The notes under the pieces: generated by a model
Told to the model about the DNA's origin: nothing
Databases searched by the model: none
The model's input: the letters and a program-made list of their open reading frames with translations, nothing else
Shown: piece after piece, positions 22,826-35,400 of the stretch
How the letters are laid out: every line of letters begins with the position of its first letter
Numbering within the stretch: the stretch's first letter is position 1
Position numbers and translations under genes: made by a program
Assembly: GCF_040712315.1 (NCBI RefSeq)
Contig: NC_134015.1
Location: 24,677,614 to 24,741,613, forward strand
Direction of reading: 5' to 3'
DNA length: 64,000 nt
Source: Castanea sativa
Lineage: Eukaryota > Streptophyta > Magnoliopsida > Fagales > Fagaceae

Positions 22826-22985
22826 TGCATTTTTTTTTTTTTAGAGAGTTTCAACCTATGGTGTCCACTCCTGATAATAACTCTTTATCATCAGACCAAG
22901 ACACCAATCAGTTTTTGGTGTAGGCGATGATTGAACCCCACGTCTCTTATACAACCATCAAGGATTTTACCAATTATTGGTGATG
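22826..22985 (-). mobile_element. SINE, - strand, with A and B boxes
   Basis: On - it begins TTGGTAAAATCC (A-box region of the TAGCTCAACTGGTAAA type), then GGGGTTCAATCATC (B box), CTACACCAAAAACTGATTGG, and ends GAAACTCTCTAAAAAAAA. It is a tRNA-derived SINE transcribed by RNA polymerase III, mobilised by LINE proteins. Same family as 22711-22822. Confidence 0.75.
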
Positions 22986-23158
22986 AATGTGCATTTCAAT
23001 AGATCATTGGCCAAATTTTAAAATGAAAATATGAGTGTAATTTCCCCTAATATCAACTCCAACAAATCCATATGGCAAATTCCCATCGTTAAAAACAGAA
23101 AACCAATCTCACTGAACAAACCGCATCATAGCACACAGCAAAGTAAACCAAATATTCC

Positions 23159-23167
23159 TTTATAAAA
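23159..23167 (+). promoter_or_regulatory. Candidate TATA box of the HSF gene
   Basis: TTTATAAAAT about 155 bp upstream of the ATG at 23322; it would give a 5' leader of roughly 120-130 nt. No convincing perfect heat-shock element (nGAAnnTTCn) was seen by eye between 22990 and 23320. Confidence 0.5.
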
Positions 23168-23321
23168 TCCCAACCCCTCCACACACTCCAAGTGCACACA
23201 AAGTACAAGTACAAAACCCATAACCAAGGGACCAAGAAACTCTCTCATTCTTTGTTCCATAAAAAATAGTTTAAAAAAAAAATACAAAATCCAAATCGAA
23301 CTCCGATTTTGTGTTTTCGTG

Positions 23322-25679
23322 ATGGTGAGGAAATCGAAAGAGAATGGGTCGGACTCGGTGGCACCGTTTCTGACCAAATGCTACGAGATGGTGGACGATG
23401 AGGCCACTGACTCGATCATATCGTGGACTCAGCCGGAGTCATGCAACAGCTTTGTCATCTGGGACATGACCGAGTTCTCTGTCAAATTGCTTCCTTTGTA
23501 CTTTAAGCACAACAATTTCTCTAGCTTCATGAGGCAACTCAACATCTATGTAAGTTTTTCTTTTCCTCTGCTTTATTGGGTTTTTATCAGAGTTGTGGTT
23601 AACTCGGTTAGACAAGACAGGGTTTTTGTTTTGTGGGTGGTTTTGTACCTGGGTTTTGTTTTTGTTGTGGGTTTTTGAATTGTCATTTAATGTTTGTGTT
23701 TGTGAAATTCTGTTTTCATTTTTACTAGGTTGGTTGGTAATTCCTTGTTTGCATTGGGTTTTTTTTAATCAAATTTTAATTTTTGTTCAAAAATAAGGAT
23801 ATTTTAAATGTGATGTTATAAATTGAATATGGGGATAGTTTAGTTGTTTTGAATTTAGGTGAAGTTGGATTGAAAGGAGACATGTAGTTTAGTTTAGTCA
23901 TTACTAGTATCTCTTTGTAATTGTAGAATTCAATTCCCATATTCAATCTAGAAATAAGGATTTTTTTATCAAATTTTTGTTCAAAAATAAGGATATTATA
24001 AATGTGATTTTATAAATTGAATATGGGGATAGTTTAGTTGTTTTGAATTTTGGTGAACTTGGATTGAAAGGAGACGATGTTTGCTGTTTAGTCATTACTA
24101 GTATCTCTTTGTAATTGTAGAATTCAATTCCCATATTCAATTTAGAAGTGGTTTTTTTTTATAAATAAATATTGGAACTGAATTGTTGAGATTCAGATGA
24201 GCTTGGATTGAAAGGAAATAACATCTGTTTAGTGATTTTTTCTTTTTATAGTTGTAGAATTTCAAGGGAGGGCTCAATTTTTGACTAAGTTGCTGTCATC
24301 TTTGAATTACTATCATTTATGCTGCAATGTAAATTTTGATGTACAATTGAGATGGGGCGATCAACCTAATCTAGAGGTGACTAGTCCAACCTTAAGTAAA
24401 AAAAGGTAGTTTCTGTGCAATATTGTTACTTCTCCCTTGCAAATTCCAATTATTGGTTTTAAGGTGGAAGATAATTTTGTTGATTGCGTTCTAGAGAATG
24501 CAATTATACTTAGATGGAAGATGATTTTGTGAAGGCCTAGCATGCATGATCACCCTAGGGGTTTGTGGATCCTTTGTTTTCCTTTGTTTGGGGTCTCATG
24601 GGGCTTACCTTTAGTTGGTATGTCAGATGCTTTTTCTTGGCTACGGAAATTTCTGGTTTGTTTTCCATTTTTCTTATATTATGTATGATCATTTTTGTTA
24701 ACTGTATGAAGAAAATGGCGTCTTCACCATTATCTTGAAGTACCCATTCATTATGCTATGAGTCATGTTTGTCTAGGACTTTCTCTTGCTTGCTTGGGTT
24801 GTGTCTAAATTGGGGGGTCTTAATAAGTTTAATACAATTTTGCATCACACTATTATAGTTCTTTCATTTTAGAGCTTATAGATTTGGCTGTTCCAAATGG
24901 TTTCTAAAGGTTCCGTCAAACTTGACCTAGGGATTCAAGCATTTCAACTTAAGAAACCAAATCCTTCATTTAATGAATGCATAATCTAAGATGTGTTTGA
25001 ATATGGGAGTTTCAGAATGCGGGTATGAGGTCAGTTTCATTCACCAAGAGATAGAAGATGATAGAGAACCAACTAATGTGACTAGCCTTCATCTGGTCAT
25101 GACAATTCTTAAAGAATTGTAAAACTCCTATGTAAAAGGATGCATGTCTGAAATCTAATTGGGAAATTTTAAGAATGATATCTAGGGTTGCTCAACCCAA
25201 CCAAGACCCCTTTTTTCAGTTGATGGCCTGTTGCCAAATGGCAAGTAAGTCTCTTAAGCCTTTCTTAAAGGATAAGTACCAAGAGGTATTGTTCAAACTG
25301 CTTCAATCATATCTGCATCAAATTTCCTTTTAGGGGGAAATATGATACTAGGACCTGATCCACCAACCATCTGAAATGATGGCAAACAGGGCCTATAGTT
25401 GTGATCAACACTACATCATCATGGCCCCAAACAGTTCAACCTGAATCAACCCAGTTAGGAACAGTTGCATCCAAGTGAAATTTTATTCAGTAGTGTGTCT
25501 TAATGATAAAATCAGATATAAAATTCTTGCATCAAGGAAACCCTTTAGACCCGACCTGACTGATTGATTTTCAAATCTTAAGCCTTTTACGTGTCTGCAT
25601 TTGATCCGCTCTTTAGATTTCTCACCTCCCCTTGACTGACGTATAGCCACATTATCTCCACACCTATCCATATTTGATT

Positions 25680-25737
<58 letters not shown>

Positions 25738-25931
25738 GTGAGAAATCAAATCCAACCCATAACCTGTTGAAGCAAGATTATCAAAAAGCCCTCCTGCATT
25801 AAAACGACAACACTGGCAACCAGATCAGTCGGCAGTTGTGGTGCATGCGTCTCCTATGAGCAGCAACTTGTCTCTTTAGTTTACAATTGACCACCTCCAT
25901 TTAATTTACTGCCCTATCTCTCTCTCTCTTG

Positions 25932-25975
<44 letters not shown>

Positions 25976-28422
25976 GTGGGGCTTTTTTATTATTTATTTA
26001 TTATAATTGTTGGTGTGATTGTTTAGACTTTAGAGTTAGGCAGCGGTAATTGGGTATGGTGGTGGAGGTGGGGTTTGGGGCTGTGTGGTGTGGGTGTGGC
26101 AGAGGTGCAGTTTGGGGCGCTTTGTGTTTTAAGTTGGTTTGGTGTTCAATGCGTGTTGAGGGTTGCAAAACTGAATTGTGTGGTGTGTGTTGGCAATAAT
26201 CTGATCTAACCCACCCGCCCATCCAAAGGTGAAGGGCAGTAAGACCCGAAAATTGTTGGTCAGCAGTGGGCATCACTTTCCAACACCTTGTAGGATTGAA
26301 CTAAATCAAGGGTTGACCATCAACCCAAGCCCCACCGACCTCTGAGTACCTTGAATTGTATTAGAACTTTTCTATATATGAAAGTAAGTGAAGGCCCACA
26401 TAGCACTAGAGCTACTTCCAATACGCATCAGATGTTTGTTGAATTAATTAAACCATAAATTTTAAATATGGTGGACTCTCTGCATTAGTCTCAGAATAAA
26501 GAATCTGGAAGTTCTCCTCATGGAAATCTTCTGTGGTTACATTATGTGCATAAGATTGTTCATAAAATAATTGGAACCTTCTATGTAATATATACTAAAT
26601 TTTAATGCCTTTTTCACTTATCAAGAGCATTACAGATGCAGGACAACCAGAATGATTCAACAATAAATTTTAAAGACAGTAAAATAAAGGATAGAAACCC
26701 CTAGTAACACCTAGGCTTGCTTGAAGTCAGCATTGAGCACTAGGAGTCAACACCTAGGGTCAGCTAGAGTCGGCCCCAGACCAAAAACCAAAATTAATTT
26801 TTATTCATTTAAAAGGAATACAATAGTTGCTTATATAGGAAAATTAAACCCTGATTTTAATTGGCATTGGAAACCCTAATTACCTTATTACAAAAATAAC
26901 CTTACTTCCAAATATTGAAATGCTAATAGCCTAATAAACTTCTAGGACCTGAAAAATAAAAATACAACTGACTCACAAAAGTAAATAATACTAAATTAAA
27001 ATAAAATTCCTTGCGTCTCCTGCATCAATAACAAGGTACTGTTTCTGGTGATCCATGAGAATATCCTAAAGCACTATTTTTCTCATCTAAAATCTAAGCT
27101 TCATAATTTAAAAATAAAAAATAAAATAAATAAAGCATAGAAAAGAAATGGAGATGGTCCAATACTCCTTGGCCAGCTTGGTCATCTAAAACTTCAACTG
27201 TGTAAAGTGTGAATCAAATTTGCTTCTTTGAAATGCTATTCTGATGGAATTCAGATAAATTGGAAATTCTATAATCATTTAAATAAACATGCTTGTAGCA
27301 AAGACACTAAAAACTGAACATAACAAGTTTAAGTGGTCTGCATACATATAAGTTCTCTTACAACTCCCCCCCACCCCCACCACATATTATATGACTATTT
27401 ATTTGCATATAAAAAAATATATATGTTTTTTTAAGAGTCAGCTGATACCCTATTAGTTAGTAACTCTAGTTTTCTTTTAGGGTTTTAGAAAAATTGATAC
27501 AGATCGCTGGGAATTTGCAAATGATGGATTTGTCCGAGGTCAAAAGCATCTGTTGAAGAACATCAGTCGAAGGAAAAAGTTGCAGCAGCTAGACAACTCA
27601 GATGGACCAGCTGAAAACATTGAAAACGTGGGGCTATGGAAGGAAGTTGAGAATTTAAAGACTGATAAAAATTTGGTTATGCAGGAGTTGATCAAACTTA
27701 GGCAGCACCAGGAAACTTCAGATAATAAACTGCTCCTCTTAAGAGACCGCCTTCAAGGAATGGAAACGAATCAGCAGCAGATGCTATCATTCTTAGTGAT
27801 GGCCATGCAGAGCCCTGGAATTTTAGTTCAGCTGCTTCAGCCAAAAGAAAAAAATTGGCGTATGCTAGAAGAAGGTAAAGAGGATGATAGACCAGTAGCT
27901 TCTGATGGGACGATTGTAAGGTACCAGCCACCAGTCAGTGAAACACCAAAACCTTTACATACAGTAACCCGGAGTTCAGAAAAACAACAGGAATCTGATC
28001 CTTCTACTGATGGGATGAAAGATTTTTTCTTAAGTCCTGATTTTATGAAAATGCTTATGGATGAGAAGACGTGTTCTTTAGATACCCATGCCCCATTTAT
28101 GCTACCTGATTCACCTGATGATGGTGCATGGGAACAGCTTCTTTTAGCTAGTCCTTTCTTAGAAAATGATGAGGATAGAAAGATGGATGATGAGGAGCTT
28201 ATCGATTCTGAAATGGAGATGGAATCAACAGAGTCCAAAAGCCAATTGGAAATGTCTCAAAATTTTGAACGTTTGATGGAACAAATGGAGAAATCTCAGT
28301 ACTTGGGAATGGAATCATCAATTGATAAAGCTCATTGGGATAAATCGCAGAACTTGGAATTTCTAACTGAGCAAATGGGGCTTTTGTCTTCTGAACGTAA
28401 CAACGAACATGCATCACAATAG
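23322..28422 (+). CDS. HSFA8: Heat shock transcription factor, class A8-like
   Basis: Two exons, 23322-23549 and 27481-28422, give 389 residues. The intron (TAT|GTAAGT ... TTTTAG|GGT, phase 0) sits between LNIY and GFRKI, the position conserved in plant HSF DNA-binding domains. Residues 12-105 form the winged helix-turn-helix that binds heat-shock elements, with recognition helix [13 protein letters not shown] (64-76) and wing [18 protein letters not shown] at 106-109 is a likely nuclear signal. 128-195 is the HR-A/B coiled coil (LWKEVENL to [10 protein letters not shown]) for trimerisation. [10 protein letters not shown] (about 289-298) is an AHA activation motif, and [11 protein letters not shown] near the C-terminus a nuclear export signal. 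A8 assignment rests on recalled similarity of these segments. Residue 59 is Leu where most HSFs have Lys (LLPKYFKH). The ATG at 23322 fits the usual short N-terminus; the upstream GTG is not needed. Confidence 0.92.
23767..24260. repeat. Tandem triplication in the HSF intron
   Basis: Copy 1 (about 23767-23949) and copy 2 (about 23967-24146) share TTGTTCAAAAATAAGGATAT, TTGAATATGGGGATAGTTTA, CATTACTAGTATCTCTTTGT and AATTCAATTCCCATATTCAA in order, with period about 200 bp. A third, diverged and partial copy (about 24175-24260) keeps GAGCTTGGATTGAAAGGA and GTTGTAGAATTTC. Intronic and non-coding. Confidence 0.85.
25684..25735. repeat. (CT)n microsatellite in the HSF intron
   Basis: About 26 CT units, nearly perfect. 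The - strand frame across it (25483-25755) is an Arg-Glu repeat artefact. Confidence 0.95.
25917..25976. repeat. Compound (CT)n-(AT)n microsatellite
   Basis: CT units interrupted once by TTG, followed directly by about ten AT units. It lies in the HSF intron. Confidence 0.95.
26690..27040. mobile_element. Possible LTR fragment in the HSF intron
   Basis: A patch with ACACCTAGG repeats, TTATATAGGAAAATTAAACC and GGAAACCCTAATTACC resembles the R/U5 region of Copia-type LTRs on the - strand. Ends and target duplication were not found, so the call is tentative. Confidence 0.3.
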
Positions 28423-30696
28423 AAACATATGAGGAATATGCAGCTTTGTTGTCTTTGTTGACTTTTTTGGTACCCTTCTATAGCATAAGTGTAACACATT
28501 CCCCCACTCCATCATTCTCTAATCAAATGTAAGTTGGCTCTTCACGTTTCTTTCTTTCATGTGGTAAAATTTATTTGAAAAGGTTTTTATTACTATCAAT
28601 CATAATTATCCTACTTATTTGAGACTAGCAATTCATTTTAATCCAAAAAAAAAAAACTAGTAATTCATTTTAATCTTGTGTAATCAAGATTTCATCTGCT
28701 GATTACTCTACGTGGATTATTGACAGATATCATTGTGTCAGCATGTCTTCTCTATACAGATATATGGAGGAATGGCATAGTGGTGTTCTGTTTCTTGAAT
28801 GATGCCTTCAAAGTACTTAGAGCTGTTTCTAAATAGATGGGTTAATAGTGCCACTTATAACACCTTCTCTGTTTGGATTAGTACACTTATAAGTAATTCA
28901 TAGCTTTACCTTTCATAACTTTTGCAACTTAGTATAGTTCTTCCATACCGACGTAAGTTTGTATATTATGGGGTACTGATGCCGCTTCTGTATATGCTCA
29001 CTTGATCTATAAATGCGCGTATATATATGTAGTAAAGCAACTAACTCTCTCTCTCTCAATGACATCTTATTTGTTTTTTTGCCAAGTGAATTTTGCTTTA
29101 TTGATGTGATCGAATGCAATCTTGTGATAGATTGGTTTTATAAAAAAATTTTTAAAAAAGGTTGGTATGCAAGGTGTGTGAGGGTCACTTGGGACTTCTT
29201 TTGACCTCCTCAATTTATCTTCCTCTGAATGGCATGCCAATTCTACTCCCATAGAACTCGAGTCTCTGTGTATTGACAACCGACTGTTCTTGTCCTGTCC
29301 TCCCACGATAAAACAAATTACTCTGCCTATGACTTCAATAATTTCTTAATTAAATCAAAAAAATGCTACGATATTTATATTAAAGCTTCTATTCAGTGCT
29401 CAATGTAAGGATTTTTTTAGCTTAAGTAAATAGGCAACTTTAAAGCTCATTTGGTTGAGAGGATGGAAAAATAGGAAAATAGAAAATATAGAGAATTAGG
29501 GGAACTGTCAAAAGTCTTTTTGTTCAACTAACACTTTATGGTATTTTTATTAGAGGTGCTTAACGTTCAAATCTTGCCTCTCTAGACCATTGAATTATAA
29601 AAAAGAAAAAAAAGTTAGGGGAATTAATTAACTTCACAAGTGCTCTTGACCCACTTTTAACTTGCCATTCCTTTCGGTTCACAACTCGCTATGTCTACCA
29701 TTGTGCTAGCGTCTTCCCCCTCCACTTAAGTCATCTTAGAGGGAATTCAAGTGATAGTCTAACACAAATAGTAATGACATTTTTTGTGGTTTCTCATATT
29801 TGTGATTTGGATCTCATCTCTTTCTTCCATCACTACGTACTTATTAAAAAAGAATTATTTGAGAGAGAGAGAGAGAGAGAGAGAGGAAGAGAGAGGTTTG
29901 TAGCTTTAGGTGCATTTGATTTGCAGCATGAGGAATCAAATGCTAGATACAATTGTGACTCTCTCTCTCTCTCTGCCCAAATCTCATTCCTCATTTTGAA
30001 GGTACATTGTGAAGTCGATTAACCAAGTTGCAACTTTAGAAATGGTTTGATGAAGGGCAAAATCGTCAGTGGGTTTCATTTATCATGTTCTTTTCTTTCA
30101 TGGGTTTCGTTACGCTGGAATGGGGACATTGCCAATAAAAGGGGAACAAAAATGCAGCCTAAATTATTTGTGGGGGGGGGGAGGGGGGGCGGCGTTCCGC
30201 TGTCTAATGTAGAGTATGCAGAAAAAGAATGCATACTATAACCTTCGAAAGCAAAGAACGCTTAGTACTTCAAATGAAGTCAAAATTCTTGGGATCTATT
30301 TATGAGTGGGATCAAGCTGCAACGTTGTATACTACTTCAAAATTCTTGGATTTTATAGATACTTTGAACTTTGGATGTTGGTCACGTAGCTCTATTTTCT
30401 TTGTTTTAGGATGTCCTTTTGTATACTTTGTACCCTTGTTTCATCCTTCAATTATCTTTAATGATTTATCATGAGTGATCATGATTATGCTATTGCATCT
30501 TTTACTTAGGATTGAACATAAAAGAGAGGAGAGAAGTTTGTCCACCCTAGAGATAAGAATGCCAATCGAAGTTGCTAGTATAAGATAACATGATTAAATT
30601 AGAAAGGGAGGAGTGTCCAACTTTTTAAGACAGTGAAAAAGATACAAGATAGAAATCTTATTAGAAGTAACTCTTGATGCAATGCTAGAACATTAA
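28423..30696. other. Intergenic space between convergent HSF and VIT genes
   Basis: It holds the 3' UTRs of both genes, a MITE-like patch starting GGTTGAGAGGATGG at about 29449, GA and CT microsatellites (29861-29886 and 29961-29973) and a G-run at about 30171-30188. No clear AATAAA near the HSF stop; on the - strand AATAAG lies about 35-40 bases after the VIT stop. The small frames here (for example 28913-29306, 29774-30241) show no family features. Confidence 0.6.
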
Positions 30697-32381
30697 TTAA
30701 GGATGGATAGCTTTAGCCATGCCATAAGCAGCTGCAGAAGCAATAGCTCCAATGAGGGCAGTTTGAAAGGCACTGATGAAGGGCTTACTACCTGTGAAGT
30801 AACCCTTGGCATAGCCGAAGATTAGCAATGCCAATAAGGTTAAGACAACAGAAGCAACCACAGCCTCTCTAGCTATTGGAATGAACATATAGGGAATGAG
30901 GGGTACCAATCCACCCAAGACGTAAGCAATGGCAATTGTGAGTGCACTATGTAGTGCTCTCCTTGGATCTGGCTTCTCTAATCCCAGTTCAAACCTGCAT
31001 CACATGAAATGTTTTTGGTAGATATATTGTTGTTAGTATTTGTAATCTCCACCAGCATGCAAATAATTTTGTTGCTAATATATTGAAATTTGAAATGAAC
31101 ATTAAGTATTAAATAGGATCCAAAAAAAAAACTGTCCAACGGAAAATTCAATATTTCAATGTGGAAATGGTGGAATGGCGAAGGAAGCTCTACTAATAAA
31201 GCATTGTAACAATTGTGGTAAAAGGTTAAAATAAAGGAGTAATGATGCTTTAGTTGCTATCTACCTAAGCATTATCTTCTTTTTTATTTATTTAAATACG
31301 CAACTTCATTAAACAGAAAAATCACATATATCCTTCATTAACTCCTCGAACCCAAAGAAGGGATATATAACCCATTTCAATTTACAACAAACATAGGACC
31401 TATTTGTAGAGGAAAAATTGTAGTAACCTCCCTTGAAATTTTTTGTTATTACACTCACATCCCTTTTAGTTCGAAATAAAACACTAATCATCGAAGGAAA
31501 ATGACAAAACAGCCTTATGTTATGCTCTAGTAGTCTTTATGTTGGTAAGTAATAACTAAAACAAAGATAATTAGGAACATATGTGTCTCTTTTCTTTTCT
31601 TTTCTTTTTTTCATTTCTTTTTCTTTCATTCACCCTGTTTTTTTTTTTTTTAATTTGCAGAAGGGAACCTTTATCAAAATATGCTAAATTACATATACCT
31701 AAATAATTAATTGATAAATTATTAACATGTTAAGGAATATTATATACTCCTATTCAATTATTAGTAATGCATACAAATAATAATAATAAAAATATAATTA
31801 TCCATAATAATTTATTTACGTTAACAATTAATTGTGCAAGTATATGTTGTTCTTAATATTAATGCAAAATTTGATTTTATTTTTTGAAAGCATATAAACC
31901 TTATTTGATGGTATATTAAATGCACGTTAGTTATTTACTTAAGGCATTCATTAACAAAATTAGGAAGAACACAACAAAACTTAAATTTTGCTTGCAAATT
32001 AATGAATTGTTGACATTTGTAATTTTATTTTTGAAAAATGTGTTTTACATCTAATAATTGAATTTTATTACTTCAAACCCTATGTCATTTTATGTAATAA
32101 AAATTTTAATATCTCTATCATTGCTCTTAGTACAATGGAGTAGTCCATGAGTAATTATAGAATATTTTTGGAGTACTATAAATGCTTACTTTCTCCTCTG
32201 ACATAATAGTATGATATATTAATTAAATTCATGGTAAGACCCTCAATTTATATGAGAGGAAAGAGTACACATTTATGGTACTCCCAGAGTATTTAATAAT
32301 TTTGTAACTCAATTGATTGACAATTAATGATATTTTCAATACATTTAAAATTCAAATAATTTCTCACCGTTATAACTATTG

Positions 32382-32436
<55 letters not shown>

Positions 32437-35400
32437 GAAGTAAATTATTTATTAAACAATTATGAGTAACTATTTATAATTATAATATATGTACATTATT
32501 TTAGATGAAAAATGAATTAGTTTTACCAACAATTTCCATTTGAAGTCTTCTTTTGATACTATCCAATAACTATGATTCAAAATATAGATCAAAATTTTCA
32601 TTTATGTAGTGATTGGTTAGGGTGATTTGTGGGGAGAAGAGAAAATAAAGAGACTTGTGTGTTGGGTTGGGAAAGGTAGTGGAGGAGTGATTTTAGTGGT
32701 GACCAGATATTTTTTCTCTGAGCCTACCATTTGGTGTAAAATAATTGTCTCCTCGAATTAGAGAGAAAATGGAGGTGGGAGAGGAAGGGGGAGAATGTTT
32801 GATAGAAAATTATCTATATATCCTTTCATCCCTCATTTTATGTTTTTTTTAACCAAATAAAAGAGTTTTTCATCTTTCTAATTTTTCACCCTAACCAAAC
32901 ACACATGAAAAAATCTAAATATTTTCTATCCCCAACTGTTTCATTCGCACCCTATTTTTTATCCCCACTTCTCCATTTCTCACCTAAAAGAAGCCTTAAT
33001 GGCCTAAAAGCAAAAGAGGATGAGTAATCAACAGGTTGTGGCTTGGGAAAATGTTTCTATCTTCACTTCAAAAACAAACAATAATAATAATAAAAATAAT
33101 AAAGGCTGTGACAATGTAATCATTATATCAGCTGCAATTATTTCACGAATTTCTCTGACCCAAGACTTGGCTCTGCGCTCTCGAGGACGGACCACATGTT
33201 CTTGTCAACGTTTCAGAAGGGAAACAACTTTATCTAGCAACATTACAAAAGCTAAAGTTGCTTTTCTTCTATCGGTGATTATAGTGGAACAACTGTTATA
33301 AAAAAGAAGCCCTATTTTTTGGATTTATAGGCCGACTTGCAAGAAACCAAGGCTCTTTTAGGACCATACTAAAAAAGTTAGGGAAAATAATATTAAGGAC
33401 CATACCCAAAAAGTAAGGGGGGGAAAAGAAATAAGGAAAGGAAGGTGTTGAATAAACATTTTGAAGCCTATGCTTAAATTATTTCATATATATATTTGGT
33501 GAGACGAAAATTTTTTAGTAAATATAAGATACTTTTTACAGTCAATAAAATAAACCTAATAGAAAGCAAAAAAATTTCTACTTTTAAAAGTAGAAAATAT
33601 TTTCTTGAACATTACATACCCATTGATCACTGCAAAAACCTCTCCACCAATGAAAACTTCTCTTTCTTCCTAATGAGAGAGATTCCCATTTTCCATTGTT
33701 AGGTAAGGCAGATTTTTTTTTTTTTTTGATGAAAGGTAAGGAAGAAAATTGGGTGAAAAGAAAATAGGGTGGGGGACATTTTCCCTCCAGGGCCACAATC
33801 TTTATTTTCATCCAAAATGGAGAAAAAACATAAAAGAAAACTTGTGAGGAAGAGTAATTTACCAATATAACTTTAATCTCTCTACTCTCAAAGTCTCAGT
33901 GTTGCACGTGCAATAGAAAAGAAATTCAAAATTGAATGTATAAAGACTAAAGAGATAAATTTAAAAGTATATAGTAATTGTGATATATTCACTTTTATAA
34001 AGTATTATTTTAATTAAGTCAGCTAATCAACTTATTATTATTTTTATATAAAAGGATGTGCAGATAAAAATAAAATAAAATAATGGAACATAATCAATTT
34101 TATAAAATATTATATTTACTAATTAAATTGGTAAAATTATCTTTTATTATATAGTAAAAGAAAATATTACTTTTACATAAAAATGAAAATTACTTAGGGT
34201 CCAGTTAATATGTGCCCTGAAGGCACATATTAAGCCATTTATTTTTAGAAATATTTTATGAAAAATTGAAAAATCTGTAAAACGTTATCAATTTCCGATA
34301 AAATTTTTTTTCAAAAATAGTATGTTATTGTGTGCCCTTAGGACACACATTAGTAAAATCCAATTACTTATTACTTCATTTTCCTCTCCCTTGTATGTGT
34401 ATGTTTGTTTCTCAAAAAAATAAAATAAAAAATGAGGTAATTGTTCTATATTACTCAAGAAAATGTTGAGTATAGTATAACTTGCTGCACTCACTCTCAC
34501 TTAAAGTTATCATAACTTTTAAGTAAAGTTTGTTGTGTGTTTTTATTTTATAACTCATTTTTCTGTATTTTTGTGCATATGTTTGTTTCTCAAAATAAAA
34601 ACAAAATACTTTTTACTTAATAAGACATAATAGGAACTTTAGACATATTAAATTTTTTATCTCCCATTATTCTTCTCAAATTTTTTTTAAAATTTTGTAT
34701 TTCAATTCCATATTTTATACTTTTACCAGATACGATAATGAAAAACTAAAATCTATTTTATCTTCCACTTTTATATCACTCATCTCTTGTGTATATAGAC
34801 TTCTTACCTATTAGCATGAGTATATTTATATATACTAATTTATGAGTTTTTACACGTATTCCATGGATTTCGAGCCACAACTTTACCTTCAAAGGTGGAT
34901 TTTGAGATAGTGGTCATCGCAAATCTAAGTCCTAAAAGTATGGATATACATCCGTCTAAAAGTTAAATTTTATCTAGAATTTCTCAGCTCAAATATATGT
35001 GTAGGAATAAAAACATTAATAACTTACTTCATCATGAAATCAAGCCATGCTTGGGGATTCTTCCTGAGAGCGTTCACAACAGGCGTATATTCATGCGGCT
35101 CTACCCCATACTGTGCCAATATCTCCGCTACCTCCGCCGCCTCTACATTTCACAACTAATATTAATATCACAAATCTTATAAGGATTGTTCTTAATCATT
35201 AGATCGAGATAATAATTAGATTTTAACATAGACAGAATTCAAATTTTAGATCGGAATTCAAATTTTAAATCTCTTATTTGACGATAAAAAACTTTATCAA
35301 TCAAACAAAAACGAAAGTTTCAACAAGTTGGAATCACCTGTATCAGGAACGTCAATGATTTCTTGTTGTTCTCTCTTTAGTTCTTTCACGTAGTGATCAG

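Noticed and set aside
22990..23320. Heat-shock elements in the HSF promoter
   Set aside because: Scattered TTC and GAA triplets exist, but no convincing set of three alternating units at 5-bp spacing was found by eye.
25483..25755. 90-codon frame on - with a long Arg-Glu repeat
   Set aside because: It is the (CT)n microsatellite of the HSF intron read in one frame.
27698..28417. Frames on - opposite the HSF second exon
   Set aside because: Shadows of a well supported coding exon; no independent features.
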